DNA from: Pseudomonadota bacterium
GTDB taxonomy: Bacteria > Pseudomonadota > Alphaproteobacteria > Sphingomonadales > SMXR01
Assembly: GCA_022568115.1 (NCBI GenBank)
Contig: JADFFP010000046.1
Location: forward strand, 1 to 8,132
Length of the DNA: 8,132 bases
Reading direction: 5' to 3'
Positions within the stretch are counted from its first letter, which is position 1. Every line of letters starts with the position of its first letter. Under the pieces are notes generated by a model that worked only from the letters and a program-made list of their open reading frames with translations, made no database searches and was not told the DNA's origin. The position numbers and the translations under genes are program-made. Of this stretch, positions 7,435 through 8,132 are shown one piece after another.

Positions 7435-7659
7435 ATGCCGACGAAGCGCTTCCTACCCAAGGGTGGCCGGGTCCTGGATGTCTACGACTCTAGAGTCGTT
7501 ACGCCTGAAAAGCCCCTTCGCGCCTACAGAGGCGAGCTCGATCGCCACTGCGACTACCTGGCACAGGGGAGAATCGTTCTGATGCAGCCACCCGAGAGGT
7601 ATATTAACCATAGCTGTGACCCAAATGCGTTCGTGAAGACGATAGCGGGCGTCCGTTAG
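7435..7659 (+). pseudogene. SET-domain protein fragment (putative lysine methyltransferase-like)
   Basis: From MPTKRFLPKGGRVLDVYDSRVVT onward the translation follows small bacterial SET-domain proteins. The diagnostic motif RYINHSCDPNAFVK is at about 7600-7638; its NHS and Cys residues form part of the SAM pocket and knot of SET enzymes. CDYLAQGRIVLMQPPE before it also fits. The expected N-terminal GxG strand and the C-terminal GEExxxDY plus cysteine-rich post-SET region are missing. The frame ends in TAG at 7657, at the place where the family has a Tyr (GVRY); the next codons read VCVRRDVSAG, close to the family continuation, but these bases also encode the conserved part of the dehydrogenase on the other strand. 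The fragment is therefore likely cut by a junction near 7650-7685. The upstream boundary is uncertain by tens of bases. Confidence 0.6.
7484..7499. repeat. 16-bp perfect palindrome with central XbaI site
   Basis: ACGACTCTAGAGTCGT reads identically on both strands, with no central spacer, inside the SET fragment near its left border. In the SET frame it encodes part of YDSRVV, which fits the family, so it may be natural. Eleven of its bases (CTCTAGAGTCG) also occur in the common pUC polylinker. Confidence 0.8.
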
Positions 7660-7662
7660 GTT

Positions 7663-8001
7663 TGCGTCCGCCGCGATGTCTCCGCCGGCATTGTGCACCA
7701 GGATGTCGATCGGCCCCAGTTCCTCTTCGACGGTCTTGACCACAAGTTGAACGTCGTCGGTCAGCGTCAAATCACCCAGCACGCGAACCGTTTTGACGGA
7801 GAACTGTTGGGCGACCTGTTCTGCCGTGTCGGTCAGCGTGGTCCCTTCACCATATTCGGCCGGTCCATGTTCGCGCATGCCGTGCATGCCGACATTCGCG
7901 CCGAGTGCGGCAAGCCTCTCTGCAAAGGCCCGGCCCAATCCGCGTCCGGAACCGGTGACAAGAACCGTTTTCCCCCCGAGCGTTTGTGTCGAGTCAGACA
8001 T
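7663..8001 (-). pseudogene. Short-chain dehydrogenase/reductase, N-terminal half
   Basis: About 113 residues of an NAD(P)-dependent oxidoreductase of the classical SDR family. Visible are the Rossmann cofactor motif TGSGRGLG (16-23), the GDL (76-78) that contacts the adenine ring, and HNAGGDIA (103-110), the family's NNAG strand. The catalytic Ser and YxxxK should lie further on, but after about residue 113 the - strand reading turns into the antisense of the SET fragment, so the enzyme is truncated. The open frame runs on to 7453 without meaning. The start at 8001 gives the usual short lead MSDSTQTLGGKTVLVTG; no good ribosome binding site is seen upstream. It points against all other genes in the window, which supports a junction here. 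The substrate cannot be assigned. Confidence 0.8.
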
Positions 8002-8089
8002 GATGGGTGTGCATCATGTGGGGGAGATAAAATTCGAAGCACGAAATCCGCAACAAATGAGTTGTCCGGCAATCCAAACCCGCTGTAGG

Positions 8090-8109
8090 GAACGCCGTCC
8101 TTGGCGTTC
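8090..8109. repeat. Perfect 7-bp hairpin upstream of the dehydrogenase fragment
   Basis: GAACGCC (8090-8096) and GGCGTTC (8103-8109) pair perfectly around the six-base loop GTCCTT. GGCGTT is then repeated at 8110-8115. No T-run follows on the + strand. The surrounding 8002-8132 region holds no gene I can support; one - strand frame is open to the window edge (GPLTPNAKDGVPYSGFG...) and could be the tail of an upstream gene. Confidence 0.4.
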
Positions 8110-8132
8110 GGCGTTAGCGGACCGATGCGGGA

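Noticed and set aside
7645..7690. Programmed read-through or recoding of the TAG at 7657 in the SET fragment
   Set aside because: The similarity continues for only about ten codons, and those bases are better explained by the conserved SDR motif on the opposite strand; no recoding element is visible.
7134..8132. Integron cassette array, prophage end or transposon accounting for the mixed fragments
   Set aside because: No integrase, transposase, attC-like repeat, target-site duplication or terminal inverted repeats could be found around the pieces.

Overview
The main block, from about position 345 to 7133, reads as a stretch of ordinary alphaproteobacterial-type chromosome. It is GC-rich, coded entirely on the + strand, tightly packed, and made of housekeeping genes. 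In order it holds glmS (glucosamine-6-phosphate synthase), an NnrU-family membrane protein, a RimJ/RimL-type GNAT acetyltransferase, glutathione reductase (gor), a predicted lipoprotein methyltransferase resembling COG4798, a class II DAHP synthase (first step of the shikimate pathway), and the start of a glutamine-dependent NAD+ synthetase (nadE). The taxonomic assignment is inferred from gene content and composition, not from a marker gene.

Both ends look foreign to this block. Positions 1 to about 320 are AT-rich (about one third G+C in the first 60 bases). They encode the first hundred or so residues of GlmS in a codon style typical of a low-GC organism, possibly archaeal. The composition changes abruptly inside the conserved HNGIIENF codons (318-341), while the reading frame stays intact. 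The result is a full-length, seemingly functional GlmS whose two parts appear to come from different genomes.

The right end, from about 7134, is a mosaic of short pieces. nadE loses its family pattern before the catalytic cysteine. A GC-rich stretch of about 300 bases with no recognisable product follows. Next comes a fragment of a SET-domain protein (+ strand, about 7435-7659) containing a 16-bp perfect palindrome. Last is the N-terminal half of a short-chain dehydrogenase on the opposite strand (8001 down to about 7663), and about 130 bases upstream of it. Three unrelated truncated genes in mixed orientation within 1 kb, plus a composition break at the other end, are best explained by a chimeric assembly or amplification product. 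Real recombination is possible but less likely.

Functionally, the intact genes cover cell-wall amino-sugar supply (glmS), thiol redox balance (gor), aromatic amino acid entry (DAHP synthase) and NAD+ synthesis (nadE). glmS, nnrU and the GNAT gene are separated by only 9 bases each. The methyltransferase and DAHP synthase genes are separated by 8. The 111-base gap before the methyltransferase contains two inverted repeats and a strong ribosome binding site, and it is the most likely regulatory point. I see no tRNA, rRNA, CRISPR array, transposase or integrase, and no convincing new multi-gene system. The items most worth checking are the junctions and the exported methyltransferase.
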